Virus record (IMG/VR): IMGVR_UViG_3300043418_000114
Coordinates: 124,001 to 188,000 of that record
Length of the DNA stretch: 64,000 nucleotides
Direction: 5' to 3' (one strand)
Source: a virus
Below are positions 8,250 through 14,984 of this stretch, one piece after another. The position numbers were made by a program, and so were the translations under genes. The notes below the pieces were generated by a model. The model ran no database searches. It was given only the letters and a program-made list of their open reading frames with translations, and was not told where the DNA came from. The first letter of the stretch is position 1, and each line of letters opens with the position of its first letter.

Positions 8250-8981
8250 ATGAAAGATTATTTAAAAGATTTAATTGATCACACATACGGCCTAGGCTGT
8301 ATTGAGTTGATCAAAGTTACAGGCAGTGCCACAGAGACTCAGATTAATGCAATCGCAGAAGACAAGTCTGTTATTGTTAGCGGTGTTTTCAAGACACCAA
8401 TCACTGAGTTTGCCGGTGTATTTGGCATGCCAAACTTGAGCAAGTTGAAGACGATCATTGGTTTCGAAGACTATGATTCTAATGCTGTTATCAACGTTGT
8501 AACTAATAACGCCAGTGGCACAAACGTTCCAACTACGATTCACTTTGAGACTCAAGATAAGTCATTCGTCAACGACTATCGTTTAATGAGCCAAACAATT
8601 GTTGAAGAAAAGATTAAAGCAGTTGTGTTCAAAGGTGCATCCTGGAACGTTGAGTTTGAGCCTACCATCGCTGGTATCCAGCGTTTGAAGAAGCAAGCTA
8701 CTGCCAACAACGAAGAAAAGTATTTCACTACCAAGACAGATGGCAGTGACTTGAAGATTTACTTCGGTGATCCATCTACACACAGTGGTAACTTTGTGTT
8801 TCAACCAGGTGTTAGTGGCACACTAAGCAAGTCTTGGATGTGGCCAGTCAAAGAATTCATTAACATCATGGATCTAGTTGGCGACAAAACTGTTCGTATC
8901 ACAGATGCAGGTGCAACCTCTATCACTGTTGATTCAGGCATTGCAACCTATACATATCTATTGCCAGCACAAGCAAAATGA
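8250..8981 (+). CDS. 45: sliding clamp (T4 gp45-like)
   Basis: The 243-residue protein is close to T4 gp45 (228) in length and has the same arrangement of two beta-alpha-beta clamp repeats. The segment ITEFAGVFGMPNLSKLKTII resembles the interdomain region of gp45, and the C terminus ends in a short hydrophobic strand TYTYLLPAQ. It would form the trimeric ring that tethers gp43 and, in T4, activates late transcription. The position just after the polymerase and DsbA supports the call. Clamp loader genes (44, 62) are not in the window. Confidence 0.75.
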   Translation: MKDYLKDLIDHTYGLGCIELIKVTGSATETQINAIAEDKSVIVSGVFKTPITEFAGVFGMPNLSKLKTIIGFEDYDSNAVINVVTNNASGTNVPTTIHFETQDKSFVNDYRLMSQTIVEEKIKAVVFKGASWNVEFEPTIAGIQRLKKQATANNEEKYFTTKTDGSDLKIYFGDPSTHSGNFVFQPGVSGTLSKSWMWPVKEFINIMDLVGDKTVRITDAGATSITVDSGIATYTYLLPAQAK

Positions 8982-9361
8982 TCGACTACGTTTACGGCGG
9001 CGAGTTCATGACCGTGACTAGCAATAAGGGTTCAACTCCTTATATTAGCCCGTCCTCTCAGCCAATGACTGGAATGTTATCTTACGATAACTCCAGTCAG
9101 TCTATGAAAGTTTATGATGGTAATAGTTGGCAAACAGTTGGTGGTGGTACAGCTATGGTCAATCTGTCACCTGATGCCATCGAAACGCTCAAGTGGGCTA
9201 AAGAAAAGATGCGTCAAGAGCAAGAACTTAAAGCTCTTGCGGCAATCAATCCAACGATCAAGGATCTGGTGGATAGTATGACTGTCAGTGTTCGAGAATA
9301 TGAACATAAAATCGAAATGGTAAAAGCTCTGATTCAAAAAGAAGAAGTCACCGTTTCGTAA
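8978..9361 (+). CDS. unrecognised protein with virion-type beta motif and C-terminal helix
   Basis: The 127-residue protein overlaps the clamp stop (ATGA). Its first half holds MLSYDNSSQSMKVYDGNSWQ, a short beta motif common in phage structural and tail-associated proteins; the second half (about 65-125) is helical and charged and ends EEVTVS. An internal ATG at residue 11 is an alternative start. No function can be assigned. Confidence 0.6.
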   Translation: MIDYVYGGEFMTVTSNKGSTPYISPSSQPMTGMLSYDNSSQSMKVYDGNSWQTVGGGTAMVNLSPDAIETLKWAKEKMRQEQELKALAAINPTIKDLVDSMTVSVREYEHKIEMVKALIQKEEVTVS

Positions 9362-9372
9362 CAAAGAATTCC

Positions 9373-9424
9373 AGAGAGATTGAAATCTCTCTGAGAATAT
9401 CAGATAATAATATCGTTATCTGAT
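9373..9424 (+). terminator. two tandem hairpins after the clamp operon
   Basis: AGAGAGAT-TGAA-ATCTCTCT (9373-9392) is a perfect 8-bp stem, and ATCAGATAA pairs perfectly with TTATCTGAT (9399-9424). Neither is followed by a long T run, so they may be processing or mRNA-protecting structures rather than classical terminators. Confidence 0.45.
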
Positions 9425-9474
9425 TAACATAAACTTTATTAACTACAACCCGCTGTTTAAAAGGAAATATTAAA

Positions 9475-9684
9475 ATGGCAAAATATCAAGTTCAACCCAA
9501 TGCAAAAGTTCGTCAGATTTTCGATGACCTCGAAAAGTATCTAACTTTCTGTCAAGATTTTGGCTACAAGTTCGACGAAGCTGATTTGTACAATCATCGA
9601 AGCTATGTCTTCCGTCAGTACAATAAATTTGCAACTGGTAAGGATGCGAAAGATCAATGGGCGGAGCTAATCGCGCGTTCATGA
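9475..9684 (+). CDS. small conserved-looking phage protein
   Basis: This 69-residue protein is helical and rich in aromatic residues (FDDLEKYLTFCQDFGYKFDE). AAAGGA is placed well before the start. It is coupled to the next gene by ATGA overlap. It looks like the small unknown proteins found in T4-like aquatic phages; no function is evident. Confidence 0.6.
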   Translation: MAKYQVQPNAKVRQIFDDLEKYLTFCQDFGYKFDEADLYNHRSYVFRQYNKFATGKDAKDQWAELIARS

Positions 9685-10442
9685 AAGTAGTTCTAGTCAC
9701 TGGTGGGTTCGACCCAATTCATAGTGGGCACATTGAATATTTCAAAGCCGCTAAACAACTCGGAGATAAATTAATTGTCGGGTTGAACAGTGACGCATGG
9801 TTGACCCGTAAAAAGGGTCAACCTTTTATGCCTTACTATGAACGAATGATGGTAGTTGGCAACCTATCTATGGTTGACGAGACTATCCAATACGACGATA
9901 GCGATGATTCAAGTATCAATGCTATCAAGCGTGTTAAACAAGATTATCCTGATGCTGAAATTATCTTTGCTAACGGCGGAGATAGAACTTCATACAACAT
10001 TCCAGAAATGTCAGTAACTGATGTAGAGTTTGTGTTCGGCGTCGGTGGAGAGAACAAAGCAAATAGTAGTAGCTGGATTCTACGGGAGTGGAAACAACCA
10101 AAGACTTCACGTACTTGGGGTTACTATCGTATTCTACATGATGTACCTGGTTGCAAGGTGAAAGAACTTACTGTAGAGCCTGGTCAAAGTTTGAGTATGC
10201 AACGCCATTTCAAACGTCATGAATTCTGGCATGTTACAGAAGGCAACTGCATCTTAGATATGCAACTGCCAAGTGGTTATGCATTGCCTCCAATGGATTT
10301 ATCGCAACATAGCCAGATACAAATTCCACAAGGTGATTGGCATCGACTAAGTAATCCCTATAGTGTCCCATGCAGAATCGTAGAGATTCAATATGGTGAT
10401 ATGTGTGTGGAAGAAGATATTGAACGTAAGAACAATTCATAA
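9681..10442 (+). CDS. nucleotidyltransferase-cupin fusion (cytidylyltransferase-like plus mannose-6-phosphate isomerase-like)
   Basis: Residues 1-125 are a cytidylyltransferase-like domain with GGFDPIHSGHIEYF (the HxGH signature) as in RfaE/HldE and glycerol-3-phosphate cytidylyltransferases. Residues about 140-250 are a cupin like the type II phosphomannose isomerase domain: SRTWGYYRIL, VEPGQSLSMQRHFKRHEFWHV and a late IVEIQYGD. The fusion suggests a phage enzyme for an activated sugar or polyol. The ATG at 9681 (ATGA overlap) was preferred over an in-frame ATG 24 bases upstream. A second nucleotidyltransferase lies at 11683. Confidence 0.75.
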   Translation: MKVVLVTGGFDPIHSGHIEYFKAAKQLGDKLIVGLNSDAWLTRKKGQPFMPYYERMMVVGNLSMVDETIQYDDSDDSSINAIKRVKQDYPDAEIIFANGGDRTSYNIPEMSVTDVEFVFGVGGENKANSSSWILREWKQPKTSRTWGYYRILHDVPGCKVKELTVEPGQSLSMQRHFKRHEFWHVTEGNCILDMQLPSGYALPPMDLSQHSQIQIPQGDWHRLSNPYSVPCRIVEIQYGDMCVEEDIERKNNS

Positions 10443-10455
10443 CAGAGAAGTAATT

Positions 10456-10746
10456 ATGGCAACTAAGAAGATAAAACAAGATAGCATTACTTTAGAAATG
10501 CCTGGAACAATTGGCGGTGCAAAAGTTGTACTACCAAAAGAAAAGAAAACTAAACTAAAGAATGTAGACAGTGGTGGTTGGCCAAAGATTAATCAAGGCA
10601 CACACTTGACTGTAAAGACTTTTGAAGATGGTCGTACTGAACTAATTTGGGATGACGCACAACTCTTAAAAGAAGTCCAAGAAGCAATCGCATCAGTAAC
10701 AGTTACTGAGGCAAAACCAAAGCGTAAATCAAAGGAGAAAAAATGA
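10456..10746 (+). CDS. unrecognised basic protein
   Basis: The 96-residue protein is Lys-rich at both ends (KPKRKSKEKK at the C terminus) with a central strand pattern THLTVKTFEDGRTELIWDD. The start at 10456 was chosen for the AGAGAAG site just upstream; the longer frame overlaps the cupin gene. It resembles small conserved proteins of T4-like aquatic phages and may bind nucleic acid. Confidence 0.6.
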   Translation: MATKKIKQDSITLEMPGTIGGAKVVLPKEKKTKLKNVDSGGWPKINQGTHLTVKTFEDGRTELIWDDAQLLKEVQEAIASVTVTEAKPKRKSKEKK

Positions 10747-10937
10747 GCGCACATAACGAAATTAACACACATCTAGAAGCATACTTGGTAGAACATGAAA
10801 AGTTCGAGAAGGGCAACTCAGCCGCTGGTACTCGTGCCCGTAAAGCATTGGGTGAATTGGCTAAAGCAATCAAGGCTCGTCGTAATGAAATTACTGAGAC
10901 CAAGAATGCACGTGCCGCAGAAAAAGCAAAGGCTTAA
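10743..10937 (+). CDS. Hc1/histone H1-like small nucleoid protein
   Basis: This 64-residue helical protein contains GNSAAGTRARKALGELAKAI, the pattern seen at the N terminus of chlamydial Hc1-like proteins and phage relatives, followed by a basic Ala/Lys/Arg-rich tail. Such proteins bind DNA non-specifically. The start overlaps the previous stop (ATGA) and GGAG precedes it. The pattern is short, so the call is moderate. Confidence 0.5.
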   Translation: MSAHNEINTHLEAYLVEHEKFEKGNSAAGTRARKALGELAKAIKARRNEITETKNARAAEKAKA

Positions 10938-10939
10938 TC

Positions 10940-11233
10940 ATGGCATTGACTCCAGCAAATGACCGCATCTTGGTCAAACCGCAGGAAGCAAAGACTAGAA
11001 CAGAATCGGGATTTTATATTCCTGATTCTGCTCAAGAAAAACTGCCACGTGGTACTGTATTCAAGGTAGGCAAAGGTCGTAGACTTGATGATGGTAGTTT
11101 TGCTTCACCTGAAGTCAAAGAGGGTGATGTAGTTATCTACACTCAAACAGGCCCTCAGAAGATTACAGTTGGTAATCAAGATTTCATCGTCATGAAAGAA
11201 GAAGATATTCTTTGCATCGTTGATGAAGAATAA
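10940..11233 (+). CDS. groES: GroES-like co-chaperonin (T4 gp31 role)
   Basis: The 97-residue protein matches bacterial GroES throughout: TPANDRILVKPQEAKTRTES, then a mobile-loop region and a glycine turn, RGTVFKVGKGR, VKEGDVVIYT and the C-terminal EEDILCIVDEE. It would cap the host GroEL ring, as gp31 does in T4 to fold the major capsid protein. No GroEL is seen. In contrast to gp31 it looks like a true bacterial-type GroES. It follows the Hc1-like gene by two bases. Confidence 0.93.
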   Translation: MALTPANDRILVKPQEAKTRTESGFYIPDSAQEKLPRGTVFKVGKGRRLDDGSFASPEVKEGDVVIYTQTGPQKITVGNQDFIVMKEEDILCIVDEE

Positions 11234-11239
11234 TTTATC

Positions 11240-11425
11240 ATGAAAGATATTCCAATTTGGCGTAAGGCCGTTTATACATTCTTTGCACCATTGTTCATTC
11301 TAGTATGGGTGATTTTTCATCCTAAACTTTTCTGGGCAGAAGCAAAGAGAACTTGGAACGAACCATCTGCATGTAATGGCAATTGTAATCAAGGACGTAA
11401 CTGTGACTGCAAAAACAAATCTTGA
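11240..11425 (+). CDS. small membrane protein with Cys-rich tail
   Basis: The 61-residue protein has one membrane segment (VYTFFAPLFILVWVIF) and ends in a cysteine cluster CNGNCNQGRNCDC, which could bind metal or form disulfides. The N terminus is basic. No family was recognised. Confidence 0.6.
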   Translation: MKDIPIWRKAVYTFFAPLFILVWVIFHPKLFWAEAKRTWNEPSACNGNCNQGRNCDCKNKS

Positions 11426-11702
11426 TTGGATGAAAGAGGCGGCCGACAGGATCATGAATGATCCAGTGAAGCTCAAAGAGTTTATGCGTAGTGTAATAGG
11501 CCCTGAACAAAGAATTATCGAGGGACAAGAGAAAGAACATCTATTCACGATTTTCAATCTACTTGATCCTCTCGAAGAATCCAACAACCAACGTTCTTGG
11601 ACAACTGTATATGAACATGCAGGAAAAACGTACCACTACACTGTAGGTGATGGGTGGGATGAATTAGCAGAGATATTACCAGATGATTTTCAACAGGATT
11701 AA
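11403..11702 (+). CDS. unrecognised small protein
   Basis: About 99 residues. I prefer the GTG at 11403 because AAGGA lies seven bases before it; the frame is open to an ATG at 11376 and there is another ATG at 11430. A helical first half (IMNDPVKLKEFMRSVIGPEQ) is followed by a strand-rich half (YEHAGKTYHYTVGDGWDE). Function unknown. Confidence 0.55.
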   Translation: MTAKTNLDWMKEAADRIMNDPVKLKEFMRSVIGPEQRIIEGQEKEHLFTIFNLLDPLEESNNQRSWTTVYEHAGKTYHYTVGDGWDELAEILPDDFQQD

Positions 11703-12147
11703 AGAATTAAAACAACAAGGTCTACGTATCGGTATCACCTTTTCGCAATTTGACTTGCTACATGCAGGTCATGTTGCTATGCTCAGTGAAGCAAAAAACC
11801 ATTGTGACTATCTTATCTGTGGACTGCAAAACAACGCTAGTTGGGATCGTCCTGAAAAGAATAGTCCTATTCAATCAATCGTCGAAAGACAAATCAGTTT
11901 AAGTGCAGTACGTTTTGTTGACGAGATTGTAGTCTACAACACTGAAAAAGACCTAGAAGATATCTTACTAACACTTCCAGTTGACGTTCGTATCTTGGGT
12001 GTAGAGTACATCGATAAAGAATTCACAGGTAAACAAATTTGCCTACAGCGTAATATTGAACTAGTATTCAATGGACGTGACCACAGTTTCAGTAGTTCAA
12101 GTCTACGTAAAAGAGTAGCAGAAGCACAAAATAAGGTACAACAATGA
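11683..12147 (+). CDS. cytidylyltransferase-like nucleotidyltransferase
   Basis: The 154-residue single-domain protein shows ITFSQFDLLHAGHVAML, the HxGH signature, and the late motif FSSSSLRKRV that closes the active site in RfaE/glycerol-3-phosphate cytidylyltransferase enzymes. It would couple CTP (or ATP) to a phosphorylated sugar or polyol. It overlaps the previous gene by 20 bases and the next by ATGA. It is distinct from the cupin-fused enzyme at 9681. Confidence 0.75.
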   Translation: MIFNRIKELKQQGLRIGITFSQFDLLHAGHVAMLSEAKNHCDYLICGLQNNASWDRPEKNSPIQSIVERQISLSAVRFVDEIVVYNTEKDLEDILLTLPVDVRILGVEYIDKEFTGKQICLQRNIELVFNGRDHSFSSSSLRKRVAEAQNKVQQ

Positions 12148-12446
12148 GTAATTTTTACGATTCATTCGCTAGTAGATACCGTGTCAAACACGTGCAAGTA
12201 AGTCGTGACCGTAGATATGAAACTATCAACTATGGTTATAATCAAACTGCTAGTTACTATGCTGACCGTGAAGAAATTATTGAAATGGAACTTACACGTA
12301 GTGGATTCGAAGATTTGGTCAAGGTAGACAAGGATCATGACAAGTTATGGCAAGACCAGCGCGATGAAGCATGGTTGCGTAAACAATACCCTGCACTCAA
12401 AGATGCATACGACAAATATCAAATGCTATTGGCATTATACAAATAA
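12144..12446 (+). CDS. unrecognised charged protein
   Basis: This 100-residue protein is rich in Tyr, Asp, Lys and Arg with a helical second half (WLRKQYPALKDAYDKYQML). It is coupled by ATGA to the nucleotidyltransferase and precedes the DadA-like gene. No family recognised. Confidence 0.6.
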   Translation: MSNFYDSFASRYRVKHVQVSRDRRYETINYGYNQTASYYADREEIIEMELTRSGFEDLVKVDKDHDKLWQDQRDEAWLRKQYPALKDAYDKYQMLLALYK

Positions 12447-12457
12447 TAGGAAGTAAC

Positions 12458-13636
12458 ATGACAAAAACAGTAGCAGTTATCGGCGCAGGCATAGCTGGTC
12501 TTACAACTGCGTATTACCTTGTTAGAAAAGGTTATCGAGTTACCGTGTATGAGCAAGAGCGATACGCGGCCATGCGTACTAGCTTTGCCAACGGTGGACA
12601 AATGTCTGTTAGCAATAGCGAAGTATGGACAACCTGGAGCAACGTCAAAAAAGGCGTTAAGTGGCTATTCACCAAAGATGCACCTTTGCTCATTCGTCCA
12701 TGCTTTGACTGGAAGCAATGGAAATGGATCGCTAAATTTCTGTACTACACTGCCAAAGGTGACTACAAAGAGAATACAGCATGGACTGTTCGAGCTGGTC
12801 TAGAAGCCAGAGAACTGTACAAAGAAATCATGTTTGAAGAAGGCATTTCGTTTGATTACTTGGGAACAGGTATCGTACACTTCTACAAAGACAAACAGTA
12901 CTGGGACAATGCTCAAACTGTTAAACAGATTTACAACGACAATGGTTGTGAGTGGGATTTACTAACACCGATGCAAGTGAAAGCTCTTGATCCTGCACTA
13001 GAAAATATCGACAACATGATTGGTGGCACATTCACTCCAAGCGATAGTACAGGCGACATTCACAAATTCTGTATGAATCTAGCGTTAGTTCTAGAGAACA
13101 AATACGGCGTTGAATTCAAGTATGAATCAAACATTACTCGCAACTGGGGCATTGAAGCATTAGCTGATGTGTTCGATGCAGTAGTCATTGCCGCTGGTGT
13201 TGGTAGCACTGAATTAGCAGGGCAAATTGGTGACACGCTAGACGTATATCCAGTCAAGGGCTACTCTATCACAATCAACAATGTTGATCCTAAGTATTTG
13301 CCTAAAGTAAGTCTGTTAGACGATCAAGCCAAGATCGTGACAAGTACATTGGGCAATCGATTCCGTGTTGCTGGTACTGCTGAGTTGACTGGAGAGAACT
13401 ACGATATCACTAGAGATAGAGTTGAGCCATTGTTAGAATGGGTTCATACGAACTTTCCTAATATCAATACAAGCGACTACACCCAGTGGGCATGCTTACG
13501 TCCTATGACACCTAACATGATGCCTATCACCAAACAGAGTGACAGGAACAAGAAAGTGTTCTACAATACAGGACATGGTCATCTTGGTTGGACTCTGAGT
13601 CCATACACCTCTAAGACTGTAGCAGATTTAATCTAA
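12458..13636 (+). CDS. D-amino-acid dehydrogenase-like FAD oxidoreductase (DadA family)
   Basis: The 392-residue protein starts with the FAD-binding loop VAVIGAGIAGLTTAYYL (G9, G11, G14) and an acidic strand end (VTVYEQE). It then follows E. coli DadA: SFANGGQMS, the membrane-facing APLLIRP region, YPVKGYSI, LRPMTPN and NTGHGHLGWTLS. DadA oxidises D-amino acids to keto acids and passes electrons to quinone. It stops about 30 residues before the usual C terminus (432 in E. coli) but all catalytic segments are present. The gene has AGGAAG upstream. It is probably a host-derived metabolic gene, perhaps used on D-Ala from peptidoglycan. Confidence 0.85.
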   Translation: MTKTVAVIGAGIAGLTTAYYLVRKGYRVTVYEQERYAAMRTSFANGGQMSVSNSEVWTTWSNVKKGVKWLFTKDAPLLIRPCFDWKQWKWIAKFLYYTAKGDYKENTAWTVRAGLEARELYKEIMFEEGISFDYLGTGIVHFYKDKQYWDNAQTVKQIYNDNGCEWDLLTPMQVKALDPALENIDNMIGGTFTPSDSTGDIHKFCMNLALVLENKYGVEFKYESNITRNWGIEALADVFDAVVIAAGVGSTELAGQIGDTLDVYPVKGYSITINNVDPKYLPKVSLLDDQAKIVTSTLGNRFRVAGTAELTGENYDITRDRVEPLLEWVHTNFPNINTSDYTQWACLRPMTPNMMPITKQSDRNKKVFYNTGHGHLGWTLSPYTSKTVADLI

Positions 13637-13637
13637 C

Positions 13638-13880
13638 ATGTCACAAATACACGCAGAGTACCAAGAAGTTTCTAGAGAAGAATATGAACGTAAGACCAGA
13701 GGATGGTCTTACAGGTTCAGTCTTTTGCCAAGACGATGCATGGAAACTGGAAAGCTATTGTGGATGAAACGTGCATATCGTGGCCGTAAGATTCGTCGGT
13801 ACGATATGGATTTATTCTTTCATGACAAGTGGATGTGCAGAGAAGAATTTGTTAAATTAAGATTATTGGAAAAAATATGA
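13638..13880 (+). CDS. unrecognised basic protein
   Basis: The 80-residue protein is strongly basic (RMKRAYRGRKIRRYD-like centre) with two cysteines (CMETGK and MCREEF) that might bind metal together with His. It starts two bases after the DadA-like stop and overlaps the next gene by ATGA. Confidence 0.55.
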   Translation: MSQIHAEYQEVSREEYERKTRGWSYRFSLLPRRCMETGKLLWMKRAYRGRKIRRYDMDLFFHDKWMCREEFVKLRLLEKI

Positions 13881-14086
13881 GCGAACGAAATAATGACAAA
13901 GAATGGTTAGACAAAGTTATATTAGGATGCACAGTCTATAACGAAACACGAATTCATACAGATTTTCAAGAAGATGAAGTATTGAAATTCGTAGAGTGGC
14001 TACACAAGCAATACGGCATTGAGTACGTGAAGCCTAAGGCAACGCATCAAAATACTCCAGAACATAAAGCAAAGGGCAAGCAATGA
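13877..14086 (+). CDS. unrecognised small protein
   Basis: The 69-residue protein has a helical core (EDEVLKFVEWLHKQYGI) and a Lys/His-rich tail. It is coupled on both sides by ATGA overlaps. Function unknown. Confidence 0.55.
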   Translation: MSERNNDKEWLDKVILGCTVYNETRIHTDFQEDEVLKFVEWLHKQYGIEYVKPKATHQNTPEHKAKGKQ

Positions 14087-14271
14087 GACAAGTGGTAATT
14101 ACACGTAAACAGTATGAAAAACTAAAAGAAGTTTTCGAAATGTACGATTTGGATAGAGTTATATACACCGAAGATTCAAGTAAAGGCGCAGGTATCGGTG
14201 CGGTCACTACCATCGAATTTGATCCTAGACAATCTATCAAGATGGATATCACTGACGTAGAGAGTTGGTAA
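14083..14271 (+). CDS. unrecognised small protein
   Basis: The 62-residue protein begins with a basic amphipathic helix (RKQYEKLKEVFEMYDLD) and ends with strand-like segments. It starts inside an ATGA overlap, and the next gene starts on the last base of its stop. Confidence 0.55.
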   Translation: MRQVVITRKQYEKLKEVFEMYDLDRVIYTEDSSKGAGIGAVTTIEFDPRQSIKMDITDVESW

Positions 14272-14432
14272 TGGAACTACGTTATTTGCGTACACGAGAA
14301 GTAGACGGCACTGTGCATCAGGTGTTACAGTATAGAACACAGATTCAAGTGCCTGACTATAGCACAGAAAAGCATATTCCTAAGGTAGTATGGACTGACT
14401 GGAAAGATGTGCCAGTAGTCGAGAGTAATTAA
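14271..14432 (+). CDS. unrecognised 53-residue protein
   Basis: The frame runs from ATG at 14271 (TAATG overlap with the previous stop) to TAA at 14430. The protein starts MELRYLRTREVDGTVHQVL and ends with WTDWKDVPVVESN, a beta-rich pattern. It converges with the superoxide dismutase gene, sharing TTAA. Confidence 0.5.
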   Translation: MELRYLRTREVDGTVHQVLQYRTQIQVPDYSTEKHIPKVVWTDWKDVPVVESN

Positions 14433-14983
14433 AGGCTTTTGCCCCAGCGAGTATTAATAACGTTCCAGTTAATAATCTTCCACTGTTCTTTCAAGTATTT
14501 TTTCTTGTCAGAGCCATAATCTAATAGCCATGCATGTTCCCACCAGTCTACTAATAGTAGAATGTCACTGCGAACTTCATGGTTTTTTATGGTCTTGATT
14601 TTGCCATCAGTGGATAGATAGATCCAGCCGCTACCTTCTATCTTCATAGCTTCTTCTTGGAATTGCTCCTTGAAGTCATCCCATGAGTTATAATGCTTGT
14701 TGATAAAGCCAAGCATGGGACCATTTGGCTTGTTAACGTTTCGTACTTCACGAAACTGAGGGAATAACATGTTATGCAAGAATGCACCTGCATAGTTGAA
14801 ATCCCTATCACCTTCTTTGTTGTTGTAACGTTCAGCATAACCATGCGCTAACTTGCCATAGTGTAAGTCCAATGTCTCTTTAGACAGCACAGGACTTACA
14901 TCTTTTGGCTCGAAGTTTAGTTGAATGATTTCTATATCTTGAGGCTTGCTTTTAGCCTCAAGTAGCTGAATCAAGTCACGCAT
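14429..14983 (-). CDS. Fe/Mn superoxide dismutase with capsid-targeting-like N terminus
   Basis: The 184-residue protein carries all four metal ligands of the iron/manganese superoxide dismutase family: H41 (LDLHYGKLAHGYA), H70 (FLHNMLF), D146 and H150 (VDWWEHAWLLDY), plus the GSGW segment. It would turn superoxide into peroxide and oxygen. The N terminus MRDLIQLLEAKSK is an extension of about 20 residues that resembles T4 prohead-targeting peptides. It is in a two-gene minus-strand unit behind the Gp88-like gene, which has a similar N terminus. Metal preference cannot be read. Confidence 0.85.
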   Translation of the reverse strand: MRDLIQLLEAKSKPQDIEIIQLNFEPKDVSPVLSKETLDLHYGKLAHGYAERYNNKEGDRDFNYAGAFLHNMLFPQFREVRNVNKPNGPMLGFINKHYNSWDDFKEQFQEEAMKIEGSGWIYLSTDGKIKTIKNHEVRSDILLLVDWWEHAWLLDYGSDKKKYLKEQWKIINWNVINTRWGKSL

Positions 14984-14984
14984 T

